Of a stretch of 15,306 nt of DNA, positions 7,003 through 15,224 are shown piece by piece. The notes under the pieces were generated by a model that was given only the letters and a program-made list of their open reading frames with translations, made no database searches and had not been told where the DNA came from. This stretch comes from JBLNDG01 sp050261415. GTDB taxonomy: Bacteria; Bacillota; Clostridia; Lutisporales; Lutisporaceae. The stretch's first letter is position 1, and each line of letters begins with the position of its first letter. Location: assembly GCA_050261415.1 (NCBI GenBank), contig JBLNDG010000057.1, positions 1 to 15,306 on the forward strand, given 5' to 3'. The translations under genes were made by a program, and so were the position numbers.

Positions 7003-7818
7003 ATGATAACAATAACGGATAAAGAGTTTAAGCAACTGTCGAAATATATAAATGCCAATTACGGTATCAACTTAAAAGAAGAAAAACGGTCGCTTGTGAT
7101 GGGAAGACTTTTCAATGTTCTTGTACAGAACAATTTCAGAAATTTTACCGAATACTTTAATTACGTTATTTCAGATAAAACCGGGAAAGCGATAGATGCT
7201 TTGATAAATAAGATAACCACCAATCACACTTATTTTATGAGAGAAGCGGACCATTTTTATTATTTCAAAGATAAAGTATTGCCATACCTTGCAAGCACTG
7301 CAAAAGATAAAGATCTGCGCATATGGAGCGCAGGGTGCTCTTCCGGAGAGGAACCTTATACCCTTGCGATGATAATAGACGAGTTTTTCGGCAAAGAGAA
7401 AGTGTGGTGGGACACAAAGATATTAGCTACCGACATCTCCAGTGAAGTGTTAAATACTGCAGAAAAGGGTATATACAATGATGAAGAGATAGCTACACTT
7501 CCTGCGAGTTGGAGGCTGAAATATTTCAAGCAGCTTGATGCTGAAAACAGTATCCTTGTCGATAAGATAAGGAATGAAGTCATATTCAGAAAGTTTAATC
7601 TCATGGAAGAAATCTTCCCGTTTAGACGGAAGTTCCATGTGATATTCTGCAGGAATGTGATGATTTATTTCGACGCCCGGACCAGGAGGGAATTGGTAAA
7701 CAAGTTTTATAGCTTGACAGAGCAAGGGGGATACCTGTTTATCGGGCATTCCGAATCCCTAAGCCGCGAAGAGACCAAATACAAATACGTTATGCCCGCT
7801 GTCTACAGAAAGGAATAG
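7003..7818 (+). CDS. cheR: Chemotaxis protein methyltransferase CheR
   Basis: This 271-aa SAM-dependent glutamate methyltransferase modifies MCP residues for adaptation. The ATG at 7003 is preferred because AGGTGA (6992-6997) lies five bases before it; a TTG at 6982 would add seven residues. It has the N-terminal helical CheR domain (about 1-70), the HTYFMREADHF segment (75-85), the SAM loop IWSAGCSSGEEPYTLAM (about 107-123), Asp144 in ATDIS, and FCRNVMIYFD (215-224). It ends five bases before cheB. It lacks tetratricopeptide or other C-terminal extensions, so it is the minimal form. The MCP upstream has no pentapeptide tether, so recruitment must be direct. Confidence 0.95.
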   Translation: MITITDKEFKQLSKYINANYGINLKEEKRSLVMGRLFNVLVQNNFRNFTEYFNYVISDKTGKAIDALINKITTNHTYFMREADHFYYFKDKVLPYLASTAKDKDLRIWSAGCSSGEEPYTLAMIIDEFFGKEKVWWDTKILATDISSEVLNTAEKGIYNDEEIATLPASWRLKYFKQLDAENSILVDKIRNEVIFRKFNLMEEIFPFRRKFHVIFCRNVMIYFDARTRRELVNKFYSLTEQGGYLFIGHSESLSREETKYKYVMPAVYRKE

Positions 7819-7823
7819 ATGGC

Positions 7824-8858
7824 ATGAATTTAAAGAAAAAAATCAGAGTCCTGGTTGTTGACGACTCGATGGTATTCAGGGAGGCGTTGAAAAGGGGCAT
7901 ATCTTCCGACCCGAATATCGAAGTTGTGGCTTTGGCGAGTGACCCGTTTGACGCAAGGGACAAGATTATTGAATTTGAGCCTGATGTTATAACCTGTGAT
8001 GTGACGATGCCCAAGATGAACGGGATCGAGTTCATCCGAAGGATCATGCCTCAGTGCCCGCTGCCTGTAGTTGTGGTAAGCGCGGTAAGCGAGGCGGTTT
8101 TTGATGCCATGAATGCAGGGGCAGTTGACTTCGTAACCAAGCCGGATGTACAGTCGGCTAAAAGCGTGGAGACTTTTATAAGCGAGTTGATTACAAAAAT
8201 AAAGATAGCATCAACGGCGAAGGTATCACATTGGAAAACCAATAACATTTCGCAGAAGGTTATAGGCAGAACTTATACCGGTGAAAGTATCAAGATAATA
8301 GCAATAGGGGCTTCAACGGGAGGTACGGAGGCTATATACAGCATTTTGAAGTCATTGCCGCCAGATATACCGGGCATAGTTATTGTACAGCACATACCTC
8401 CGGTCTTCTCCCGAATGTTTGCAGAAAGGTTGGATAACTCAACCCAATTACAGGTTAAGGAAGCCCGGACAGGTGATTATGTCGAAAAAGGACGGGTACT
8501 GGTAGCTCCTGGTGATGAGCATATGAGAATTAAAAAAGTCGGTGACAAATACAAGGTGGAATGTTTTAAGGGAGATAAGGTAAATGGCCACTGTCCCTCG
8601 GTTGATGTCCTTTTTGAGTCGGTGGCAAAGGAATGCGGCAGAAATGCCATAGGAATTATTTTGACAGGCATGGGCTATGACGGGGCAAAAGGGCTTTTAT
8701 CCATGAAAAGGAAAGGCGCAAGGACAATCGGACAGGATGAAAAATCCTCCGTGGTATATGGAATGCCGAAGGTGGCATATGACATAGGGGCGGTTATAAG
8801 GCAGGCTTCCCTTGAAGATATACCCCAGTTGATATGTTCCATGTTAGCTTCAAGGTGA
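7824..8858 (+). CDS. cheB: Chemotaxis protein-glutamate methylesterase/glutamine deamidase CheB
   Basis: This 344-aa protein has a receiver domain (about 7-125) with Asp13, Asp14, phospho-acceptor Asp59 (ITCDVTMPKMNG) and Lys107. A linker follows, then the methylesterase domain (about 155-342) with the catalytic Ser164 in GASTGG, His190 in VQHIPP and Asp286 in TGMGYDG. It removes methyl groups from MCPs when phosphorylated by CheA and can deamidate glutamines. AAGGAA (7809-7814) precedes the ATG. All catalytic and phosphorylation residues are present. It is followed by cheD after four bases, giving a complete CheR/CheB/CheD receptor-modification set. Confidence 0.95.
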   Translation: MNLKKKIRVLVVDDSMVFREALKRGISSDPNIEVVALASDPFDARDKIIEFEPDVITCDVTMPKMNGIEFIRRIMPQCPLPVVVVSAVSEAVFDAMNAGAVDFVTKPDVQSAKSVETFISELITKIKIASTAKVSHWKTNNISQKVIGRTYTGESIKIIAIGASTGGTEAIYSILKSLPPDIPGIVIVQHIPPVFSRMFAERLDNSTQLQVKEARTGDYVEKGRVLVAPGDEHMRIKKVGDKYKVECFKGDKVNGHCPSVDVLFESVAKECGRNAIGIILTGMGYDGAKGLLSMKRKGARTIGQDEKSSVVYGMPKVAYDIGAVIRQASLEDIPQLICSMLASR

Positions 8859-8862
8859 GGTT

Positions 8863-9336
8863 ATGGACAGGATTGTAGGAATCGGCGAATATGTGGTATC
8901 AAACAATAAAAATGATACAATAAAAACTTTCGCACTCGGAAGTTGTGTTGCAATAACTGTTTACAGCCCGTCAAAGAATGTCGCAGGTATGGCGCATATA
9001 GCGTTGCCATCTCCTGACCTGTCAAGTGATGATGGCAGCCCAGGGCCATGCTATTATGCGATCACGGCCGTACCGTTTCTCATAAACAAAATCTGTTCAG
9101 AGTTCGGATGTTTAAAAGGCGAGCTTATAATAGAGATTTTCGGCGGGGCAAAATCCGTAAGGGATAACGACGTATTTAAAATAGGGCAGAAAAATGTTGA
9201 AACGGTTAAAAGGATATTAAATGACTTAAATCTGGTATATAACGCTACGAAAACCGGCGGCACATACAGCAGGACTTTGGAAATGGACGTTGCAACAGGT
9301 AAAGTAAAGGTAGCTTTGCGGCCCATTAGAATTTAG
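8863..9336 (+). CDS. cheD: Chemoreceptor glutamine deamidase CheD
   Basis: This 157-aa CheD deamidates selected receptor glutamines. In other Firmicutes it also interacts with CheC. The catalytic Cys28 sits in TFALGSCVAITVY, with Thr22 six residues before it and His45 in GMAHIALP. This matches the Cys/His/Thr arrangement of Thermotoga CheD with a one-residue offset. The C-terminal half keeps IEIFGGAKS and the GGTYSRTLEMDVATGKV segment. GGTGAGG, overlapping the cheB stop, provides the ribosome site, so translation is probably coupled. No cheC is present in the window, so the CheC-CheD-CheYp feedback loop must use a distant gene or be absent. Confidence 0.93.
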   Translation: MDRIVGIGEYVVSNNKNDTIKTFALGSCVAITVYSPSKNVAGMAHIALPSPDLSSDDGSPGPCYYAITAVPFLINKICSEFGCLKGELIIEIFGGAKSVRDNDVFKIGQKNVETVKRILNDLNLVYNATKTGGTYSRTLEMDVATGKVKVALRPIRI

Positions 9337-9367
9337 AGATATGGCAGAAGCACATGAGGTGTATGAA

Positions 9368-10297
9368 ATGGAAAACGAAATTCAGATCTTGCATAATAAG
9401 CTAAAGGCTGCCGAAGCTTCGTTAAAACAAGAAAGAGAGCGCCTTACCAACACTCTTGCCAGTATCGGGGATGGAGTAATAACTACTGATATAGCCGGAA
9501 ATGTGACATTTATGAACCATACGGCTGAAGAACTTACCGGCTGGAAGCTGCATGAGGCGGAAGGAAGGCAGTTTGATTCCATCTTTATAATTATAGACAA
9601 AAAAACAAACACGGTCATGGAAAGTCCATTTTCAAGGGCTATGAGGAAAGGGGCGAAGGTTGGACTTAAAAAATCCACCGTGCTGCTTTCAAGAGACGGA
9701 AATGAATATTATATTTCTGCAAGCAGTTCGCCCATAAAGGATAATAATTCAGTGACAACGGGTTTTATTATAGTATTTAGAGACATCACGAAAATTAAAG
9801 GCATTGAAATTGAGCTTGAGAACGGTCAAAAAAGTTTAAAAGCCATATTTGATGCTGCCCCTACCAGCATATTAATTGTTGATGAAAATTTAGCTATACA
9901 AAATGCAAATGAGACCTTTTTAAATACATTTAATGTGAACAATCCGGATATACTCAACAAAAGGATAGGAAGAGCATTTGGCTGCGAGTACGACTTAGAT
10001 AATGAGCGCGGCTGCGGTTACGGGCTCGCTTGTCAAGGTTGCAAGCTAAGAAAAGCGATGGAAGAAGTGATATCATCTTCCAACGCCATAAAGGGCTTGG
10101 AGATAAAGAAAACGCTGAACACAGGCGGCAAGGAAACGGAGCACTGCTTCAGGATAAATGCCGTGCCTCTGATACTCGGTGAAAAAAAACATGCAGTTAT
10201 TGTAATAGACGATATTACCGAATACAGAAAACCCGAAGAGAATCTGGTCAGGTCAAGGGATTATTATCTTACCCTTTTGAGAAATTTCCTGCTATGA
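9368..10297 (+). CDS. N-terminal PAS-PAS part of a frameshifted hybrid histidine kinase
   Basis: This is a 309-aa ORF. ATG 9368 is preferred for its GAGGTG (9356-9361); an in-frame ATG at 9341, four bases after cheD, lacks a clear ribosome site. A short coiled coil (about 1-25) is followed by PAS 1 (about 26-142, LASIGDGVITTDIAGNVTFM through FIIVFRDIT) and PAS 2 (about 157-287). PAS 2 holds a cysteine cluster, Cys206, Cys216, Cys222 and Cys225 (GCGYGLACQGCKLR), a candidate metal, iron-sulfur or redox site. The ORF then starts a third PAS linker (RSRDYYLTLLRNF) and stops in another frame. The next ORF continues that PAS domain in the -1 frame (FEKFPAMIWRAD). So this is best read as the front of one protein of about 1057 aa. 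No membrane segment is seen, so it is a cytoplasmic sensor. Confidence 0.8.
   Translation: MENEIQILHNKLKAAEASLKQERERLTNTLASIGDGVITTDIAGNVTFMNHTAEELTGWKLHEAEGRQFDSIFIIIDKKTNTVMESPFSRAMRKGAKVGLKKSTVLLSRDGNEYYISASSSPIKDNNSVTTGFIIVFRDITKIKGIEIELENGQKSLKAIFDAAPTSILIVDENLAIQNANETFLNTFNVNNPDILNKRIGRAFGCEYDLDNERGCGYGLACQGCKLRKAMEEVISSSNAIKGLEIKKTLNTGGKETEHCFRINAVPLILGEKKHAVIVIDDITEYRKPEENLVRSRDYYLTLLRNFLL
10274..10284 (+). other. Apparent -1 frameshift site splitting the hybrid kinase gene
   Basis: Upstream the frame reads ...YYLTLLRNFLL and stops at 10295-10297. Shifting by one base at the CTTTTG run (10274-10279) gives ...YYLTLFEKFPAMIWRAD, which continues a canonical PAS domain into the next ORF. 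One missing T would explain it. The stop and the next ATG overlap as ATGA (10294-10297), so reinitiation could still yield the kinase half. Confidence 0.75.
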
Positions 10298-12540
10298 TAT
10301 GGAGGGCTGATTGTAGCAAGAAATGCAATTATTTCAATGAAAGATGGCTTGATTTCACAGGGCGTACAATGGAGCAGGAAATAGGGGACGGCTGGACGGA
10401 AGGTGTGCATCCGGAAGATATTGAAATGTGTTTCGATACTTATTCTAAGGCTTTTGATGCAAGAGAGCCGTTCGAAATGGAATACCGGCTAAGAAATAAA
10501 AACGGGCAATACCGGTGGATACTTGATATCGGAAGACCGCTTTATGATATGGATAACAATTTTTCAGGATATATTGGGGCATGTTTTGACATTACCGAGC
10601 GAAAAGTTGCGGAAGAAGGACTGAGAAAATACCAACTCCTATCTCGGAATGCCAATGACATTATACTGTTCGCCGATGTCAACGGATATGTAATAGAAGC
10701 CAACGATGCTGCCGTACGAGCGTTTCGATATGAAAAAGACGATCTTATGGGGAAGTCAATCTTTTATCTGGTGAGCCCTGATCCAAGGTCGCTGGTGGGA
10801 GCGCAGCCTTATCAAGCAAACACCGGCGGTATATACTATGAGGCTACAGCCTACCGAAAGGATGGAAGCACTTTTACAGCTGAAGTAAGTATGCAGGGAA
10901 CAGAAATTGGCGATGACAAGGTGCTTATGGCTATATTGCGTGATTCAACCGATAGAAAGCGAATTAATGAGGAATTAAAACAAGCCAAAGAATCCGCAGA
11001 GGCCGCCAACCAGGCCAAAAGTGAGTTTTTAGCAAATATGAGCCACGAGATAAGGACTCCTTTAAACGGTATAGTCGGGATGATTGATTTAACATTGTTG
11101 ACAGATTTGACCGAAGAGCAAAAGGAGAACCTGTACACCGCAAAAGAATGTGCCAGCACGCTGCTTAACCTGATTAATGATATTTTGGATTTTTCCAAGA
11201 TTGAGGCCGGTAAGTTAAAAATGGAATACATTGATTTTAATATTGCCGAATTGGTTAAACAAGCAATCAAACCGCATATTATAAGAGCCCGCGAGAAGGG
11301 ATTGGAGTTTCTGTACAGTGTTGATGATAAAATACCGCAAATTGTTAACGGAGACCCATACAGGCTTAAGCAGGTGATTAATAATCTTGTAGGCAACGCG
11401 GTAAAATTTACAGATACGGGAAGTATCAACCTGTCTGCAAGTCTTATTGCAAAAGACGACGATTATGTGGAACTCGAATTTACGGTGTCGGATACGGGTA
11501 TTGGCATTGCGCCGGAAGATATGAAGCGTCTGTTTATTACTTTCAGCCAGGTTGATAGCTCCCATACGAGAAAATACGGAGGGACAGGCCTTGGGCTTGC
11601 AATATCAAAACAATTGGTCGAGAAAATGGGCGGGTCGATACGAGTTGAAAGTGCAAAGGGAAAAGGAAGCAGCTTTTATTTTACTGTAAAGCTTGGAATC
11701 GGCAATATAACAATCGATACGTCTATAGATGCGCCGTCTATTAAAAAAACCAGCCATCCTCTTCAAATCTTGTTGGTGGAGGACGATAAAGTCAACCAGA
11801 TGGTAATCGCCCGCATGATTCGAGAAGCCGGACATAAAATTATTACTGCTAATAACGGGATAGAAGCACTGCAAATTTTAAACGAAAAAGAAATAGACAT
11901 AGTTTTAATGGATATCCAGATGCCCGATATGGATGGAATTGAAGCCACAAGAAGGATAAGAGCGAAAGAAACAGCTGCAGGAAAGCGCATCCCAATAATT
12001 GCGATTACTGCGTATGCCCTTCAGGGAGATAAAGAGAGATTTCTCTCGGTTGGAATGGATGGTTATATTTCAAAGCCTATTCAGATGAAAACTTTTCTTG
12101 ATGAAATTGAGGGGGCGGCTGAAAGGATATCCGGACAGAAGCAGGGTGAAGAGGCGTTTAGCGCTGTGAAAGGCAATAAAATAAGTGAATTTGAAACCGA
12201 TAGATTTATGCTTGAATATTCCAGAAGAATAGAACCTCTATTTCAGGAAATAACCGGTAACATCAACCTGTTAAAAAACTCTTTTGAGAAAGATGATTTA
12301 TCTTCTATTGAAAGATATGCGCATAAAATAAAAAAGCTATCTACTGAAATAAGCGCAACAGCACTCAGGTCTGCGATATTTAAAGTGGAGCTTGCAGCAA
12401 GGAAAGGCGATATGACTGAAGCTGCCAAACATTTTGCCCGGGTTACGGAGGAATTTTCAAAATATAAGAACCAAGAAAAATTAAGAAATAAAGTGATGAA
12501 AGGGGATAAAAGTAATGAAAATATTAATAGCGGAAGATGA
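10294..12540 (+). CDS. Hybrid sensor histidine kinase (PAS-PAS-HisKA-HATPase-REC-HPt), C-terminal part of the split gene
   Basis: This is a 748-aa ORF. It has a nearly complete third PAS domain with PAC (about 1-104, WRAD...YIGACFDITERK) and a fourth PAS (about 113-222). HisKA follows with phospho-His251 in NMSHEIRTPLNG, then the ATPase domain with N box QVINNLVGNAVKFT (360-373), SDTGIGI (399-405) and GGTGLGLAI (429-437). The receiver domain (about 492-605) has Asp540 in LMDIQMPDMDG and Lys594, and a C-terminal HPt-like domain (about 640-725) has His677 in RYAHKIKKLS. All relay residues for a His-Asp-His phosphorelay are present. The ATG at 10294 has no ribosome site and overlaps the previous stop as ATGA. 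It is most likely the back part of one gene with 9368-10297; the catalytic half is intact either way. The following receiver gene overlaps its end by 26 bp and may be its phosphate acceptor. Confidence 0.88.
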   Translation: MIWRADCSKKCNYFNERWLDFTGRTMEQEIGDGWTEGVHPEDIEMCFDTYSKAFDAREPFEMEYRLRNKNGQYRWILDIGRPLYDMDNNFSGYIGACFDITERKVAEEGLRKYQLLSRNANDIILFADVNGYVIEANDAAVRAFRYEKDDLMGKSIFYLVSPDPRSLVGAQPYQANTGGIYYEATAYRKDGSTFTAEVSMQGTEIGDDKVLMAILRDSTDRKRINEELKQAKESAEAANQAKSEFLANMSHEIRTPLNGIVGMIDLTLLTDLTEEQKENLYTAKECASTLLNLINDILDFSKIEAGKLKMEYIDFNIAELVKQAIKPHIIRAREKGLEFLYSVDDKIPQIVNGDPYRLKQVINNLVGNAVKFTDTGSINLSASLIAKDDDYVELEFTVSDTGIGIAPEDMKRLFITFSQVDSSHTRKYGGTGLGLAISKQLVEKMGGSIRVESAKGKGSSFYFTVKLGIGNITIDTSIDAPSIKKTSHPLQILLVEDDKVNQMVIARMIREAGHKIITANNGIEALQILNEKEIDIVLMDIQMPDMDGIEATRRIRAKETAAGKRIPIIAITAYALQGDKERFLSVGMDGYISKPIQMKTFLDEIEGAAERISGQKQGEEAFSAVKGNKISEFETDRFMLEYSRRIEPLFQEITGNINLLKNSFEKDDLSSIERYAHKIKKLSTEISATALRSAIFKVELAARKGDMTEAAKHFARVTEEFSKYKNQEKLRNKVMKGDKSNENINSGR

Positions 12541-12910
12541 TCTTGCAAGCAGAAAGGTACTCTACAAATTTCTTTCAAACTATGGAGAATGCGATATTAC
12601 ACTCGATGGTATGGAGACGTTGGAGGCCTTCATGCTGGCATGGGATGAAGGAAAACCATATGATTTGATTTGCTTGGATATAATGATGCCGGAGCTGGAT
12701 GGTGTAAAGACACTGAAAACCATTCGGGATATTGAGAATCAGAAAGGTATCGAAGAATCAAGACGGGCCAAGATTATCATGACAACGGCATTGAATGATA
12801 CGGATAGCGTATTTGGTGCTTTTGAGACGGGCTGTGAAGCTTATGCCGCAAAACCTATTGATATGAAGAAGCTGGCAGAAGTAATGAAAAAATTAGGTTT
12901 GATTCAATAA
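12515..12910 (+). CDS. Stand-alone receiver-domain response regulator
   Basis: This 131-aa CheY-like protein has no output domain: Asp8 and Asp9 (IAEDDLAS), phospho-acceptor Asp55 (LICLDIMMPELDG), Thr90 (IIMTTALND) and Lys113 (AAKPIDMKKL). AAAGGGG (12499-12505) lies inside the upstream kinase gene, and the start overlaps that gene by 26 bp, so translation is probably coupled. The likely donor is the HPt domain of the overlapping hybrid kinase (inference). It differs from the first cheY in sequence and in a longer loop (IENQKGIEESRRA), so it is not a recent duplicate. It may relay to the HD-GYP protein encoded next. Confidence 0.88.
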   Translation: MKILIAEDDLASRKVLYKFLSNYGECDITLDGMETLEAFMLAWDEGKPYDLICLDIMMPELDGVKTLKTIRDIENQKGIEESRRAKIIMTTALNDTDSVFGAFETGCEAYAAKPIDMKKLAEVMKKLGLIQ

Positions 12911-12951
12911 TATAGTATGCTTGTGCTCGGTGTTGAGGGGGAAAAGCAACT

Positions 12952-13992
12952 ATGAGGTTTGTGGAAGTGACCAAATGCAAAAACGGCGACATATTGGCTG
13001 AAGATTTATTCAACAAATATGGCGCCATTATAGTTGCAAAATATACGGTATTAAACAGCTACATAATTTGTAAACTAAATGAGTTGGGAATACAACAAGT
13101 CAGGATATTTGACGACAAGGAGAAGTCCGGTTATTTAGACGAAAGCAGAAAATACAAGCGAGCAAAGAAAACTTATGCAGGGTGCATCTCAGATATCAGG
13201 TCCGTTGTAAGTGATCTTGCAGCGGGCAGACCTTTGGATGCAGATAAAATTATTGATATTTCCGATAGACTCTGTTGTGAAATACGCGATAGTTATGTCA
13301 TACTAAAGGTTCTTAATGAGGAAAAAAACTTTGACGAATATACGTATACACATAGCCTGAATGTGGCTTTTTATGCTATGCTGGCAGGAAAATGGCTGAA
13401 CCTTGATGCCGATAGTATCAGGACTGTTATTAAAGCTGGACTGCTTCATGATATAGGTAAAATGAAGATTCCTGCTGAAATCCTTAACAAAAAAGCACGG
13501 CTTTCTGAAGAAGAATTTGAGGAAATCAAGAAACACACTCTTTACGGATATAGCATGGTTAAAGATACTGACCGGTTTTCCGAGGAAATATGCCAGGCTG
13601 TCCTGTTACATCACGAGCGAATAGACAAGTCAGGGTATCCTCTCGGTATTGGTTGCGAAGAAATTGATATCTTTTCAAAAATTCTGGCAGTTGCAGATGT
13701 TTATGATGCAATGACGTCAGATAGGGTATATAAAAAAAGAGATACTCCGTTCAGGGCATTTGAAATGTTCAAAACTGAGGGAGTAAATGGTTTCGACCCT
13801 TTGATAGTAAATGTTTTTTTGAATAATGTCTCAGTCTGTTATGTGGGCTCAAAGGTGTTTCTCAATACGGGAGAAACGGGGGAAATAGCGTATATACCGC
13901 CGCAAAGCATTACTGACCCGGTTGTTAGAATTGGTCAGGAGTATATAGATTTGGCCCATGATAGCAGCAGGAACATTTTATGCATGGTATAG
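12952..13992 (+). CDS. HD-GYP domain protein, predicted cyclic-di-GMP phosphodiesterase
   Basis: This 346-aa protein has an N-terminal region (about 1-70) that resembles the small barrel-like segment often preceding HD-GYP domains (VTKCKNGDILAEDLFNKYGAIIV). An HD-GYP domain (about 115-290) follows. Metal and catalytic residues are visible: His134, His166-Asp167 with Lys170 (LLHDIGKMKIP), His195, His220-His221-Glu222 and the signature HHERIDKSGYP (220-230), plus Asp249 in VADVYDAMTSDR. Family members hydrolyse cyclic-di-GMP. The signature has KSGYP where DGxGYP is common: Asp225 and GYP are kept and the intervening Gly is replaced by Ser. GAGGGGG (about 12935-12941) precedes the ATG. Unlike many response regulators it has no receiver of its own, so the adjacent stand-alone receiver may control it in trans. 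Confidence 0.9.
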   Translation: MRFVEVTKCKNGDILAEDLFNKYGAIIVAKYTVLNSYIICKLNELGIQQVRIFDDKEKSGYLDESRKYKRAKKTYAGCISDIRSVVSDLAAGRPLDADKIIDISDRLCCEIRDSYVILKVLNEEKNFDEYTYTHSLNVAFYAMLAGKWLNLDADSIRTVIKAGLLHDIGKMKIPAEILNKKARLSEEEFEEIKKHTLYGYSMVKDTDRFSEEICQAVLLHHERIDKSGYPLGIGCEEIDIFSKILAVADVYDAMTSDRVYKKRDTPFRAFEMFKTEGVNGFDPLIVNVFLNNVSVCYVGSKVFLNTGETGEIAYIPPQSITDPVVRIGQEYIDLAHDSSRNILCMV

Positions 13993-14048
13993 CAGGTATT
14001 TGGAGGGATTGAGACGGTTAAAGAGATATCCGGAAGGAAAGTGAAGCC

Positions 14049-15224
14049 ATGAAGAAAATCCTGCAAATAACCTTTATATGTATCAGCGTTGCAATATTTG
14101 TTATATCCAGCAGCAATATATTGCTGCAAATCAAGCAGCACGTCGATGATATGCACCCGGATAATACTGAAATCATCGCATATTTTTCCGGCCTTTTCAT
14201 AAAGTTTCTGTTAATGACGGTTTTCGTCGTAATAGTAATAGCGGTGGTGGCAGGGCTGTGGCTGGGCGAATACAGGAAGAGCAAAATTGCAAAACAGTTG
14301 AGGGACATAAACGATAACCTGATTGAGAAACAATACAAGCTCGAAGAACAGAACACTATAATCGAAGAACTGAACGCCCAGCTGGAAGAGGAAAACAAGC
14401 GGTATTTGCAGCAGAAGGAGATATTGCAGGCGATAATCGATTCTTTCGGCGCGGGCATCATCATGGTGGACCTGCAGGGCAAAATCATTTTTATCAATAA
14501 AGCCTGGAAACAGATTTTCAATTACCTTGATTCCGCCCGGAGTTGTCATTTATGTGAAAACTTCTATATAAACGATGAAACGTGCGGCAATACGGAGATT
14601 TTTATAAAAAACATGCTGACAGGAATGGAAAACAGCCAGGAGATAGCTTCCAAATTGCTGAACCTTATAGGGGACTGTGAAAGCAGGTATGCCGTTGACC
14701 TGGAGCAAAAAAGCCCGGTAAGAAGATTTTTAAATTTGTACTCGAATCCCTGCATAAGCCATGCAAACCACTGCTTCGGCAGGGTATTTGTCGTTAGGGA
14801 CATTTCCCATCAAAAAGAAGTGGACAGGCTTAAGACGGAATTGATAAATACCGTAAGTCATGAGCTGAGGACGCCGATGAGCAGTATCCTGGGTTTCTCC
14901 GAGCTGCTGCTTACAAGAAACCTTACCGAAGAACGCAGTAGAGAATATATCGGCATAATAAACTCCGAGGCGAAAAGGCTCACGGATCTGATCAATGATT
15001 TTCTTGACATGCAAAGGATGGAAAGCGGGAAGCAGATATTCGACAAAAAGCTTAACTCAATGGACCGGATAATTGATGACGTCCTGAAACTGTTTGGGGA
15101 CATTAACGACAAGCATACCATTGTATACCAAAAGAGCCCGGATGATAATCACCAGGTTTATTGCGACCGTGACAAGATGATCCAGCTTAAATTGAAAAAG
15201 TTAATTCCACCCCAAAATCATTGA
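14049..15224 (+). CDS. Membrane PAS sensor histidine kinase, truncated before its ATPase domain
   Basis: This 391-aa ORF has TM1 at about 4-26, a short outside loop, TM2 at about 49-73, a coiled coil (about 78-125), a PAS domain (about 127-255) with CxxC plus a third Cys (Cys166, Cys169, Cys179), and a HisKA domain with phospho-His271 in TVSHELRTPMSSILGF. The ATPase domain should begin with CDRDKMIQ (372-379) followed by an N box. Instead the frame runs into about 12 unrelated residues and stops where repeat-bearing mobile-element DNA starts. Without the ATPase it cannot autophosphorylate, so it is probably a broken gene, although the membrane and PAS part may still be made. GGAAGGAAA upstream of the ATG is the ribosome site. 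The 56-bp gap to the HD-GYP gene suggests it was the last operon member. Confidence 0.85.
   Translation: MKKILQITFICISVAIFVISSSNILLQIKQHVDDMHPDNTEIIAYFSGLFIKFLLMTVFVVIVIAVVAGLWLGEYRKSKIAKQLRDINDNLIEKQYKLEEQNTIIEELNAQLEEENKRYLQQKEILQAIIDSFGAGIIMVDLQGKIIFINKAWKQIFNYLDSARSCHLCENFYINDETCGNTEIFIKNMLTGMENSQEIASKLLNLIGDCESRYAVDLEQKSPVRRFLNLYSNPCISHANHCFGRVFVVRDISHQKEVDRLKTELINTVSHELRTPMSSILGFSELLLTRNLTEERSREYIGIINSEAKRLTDLINDFLDMQRMESGKQIFDKKLNSMDRIIDDVLKLFGDINDKHTIVYQKSPDDNHQVYCDRDKMIQLKLKKLIPPQNH

Noticed and set aside
10271..10297. Programmed -1 ribosomal frameshift joining the two kinase ORFs
   Set aside because: The site ACC CTT TTG lacks an X XXY YYZ slippery heptamer and no obvious downstream pseudoknot is visible. 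A one-base deletion is simpler.
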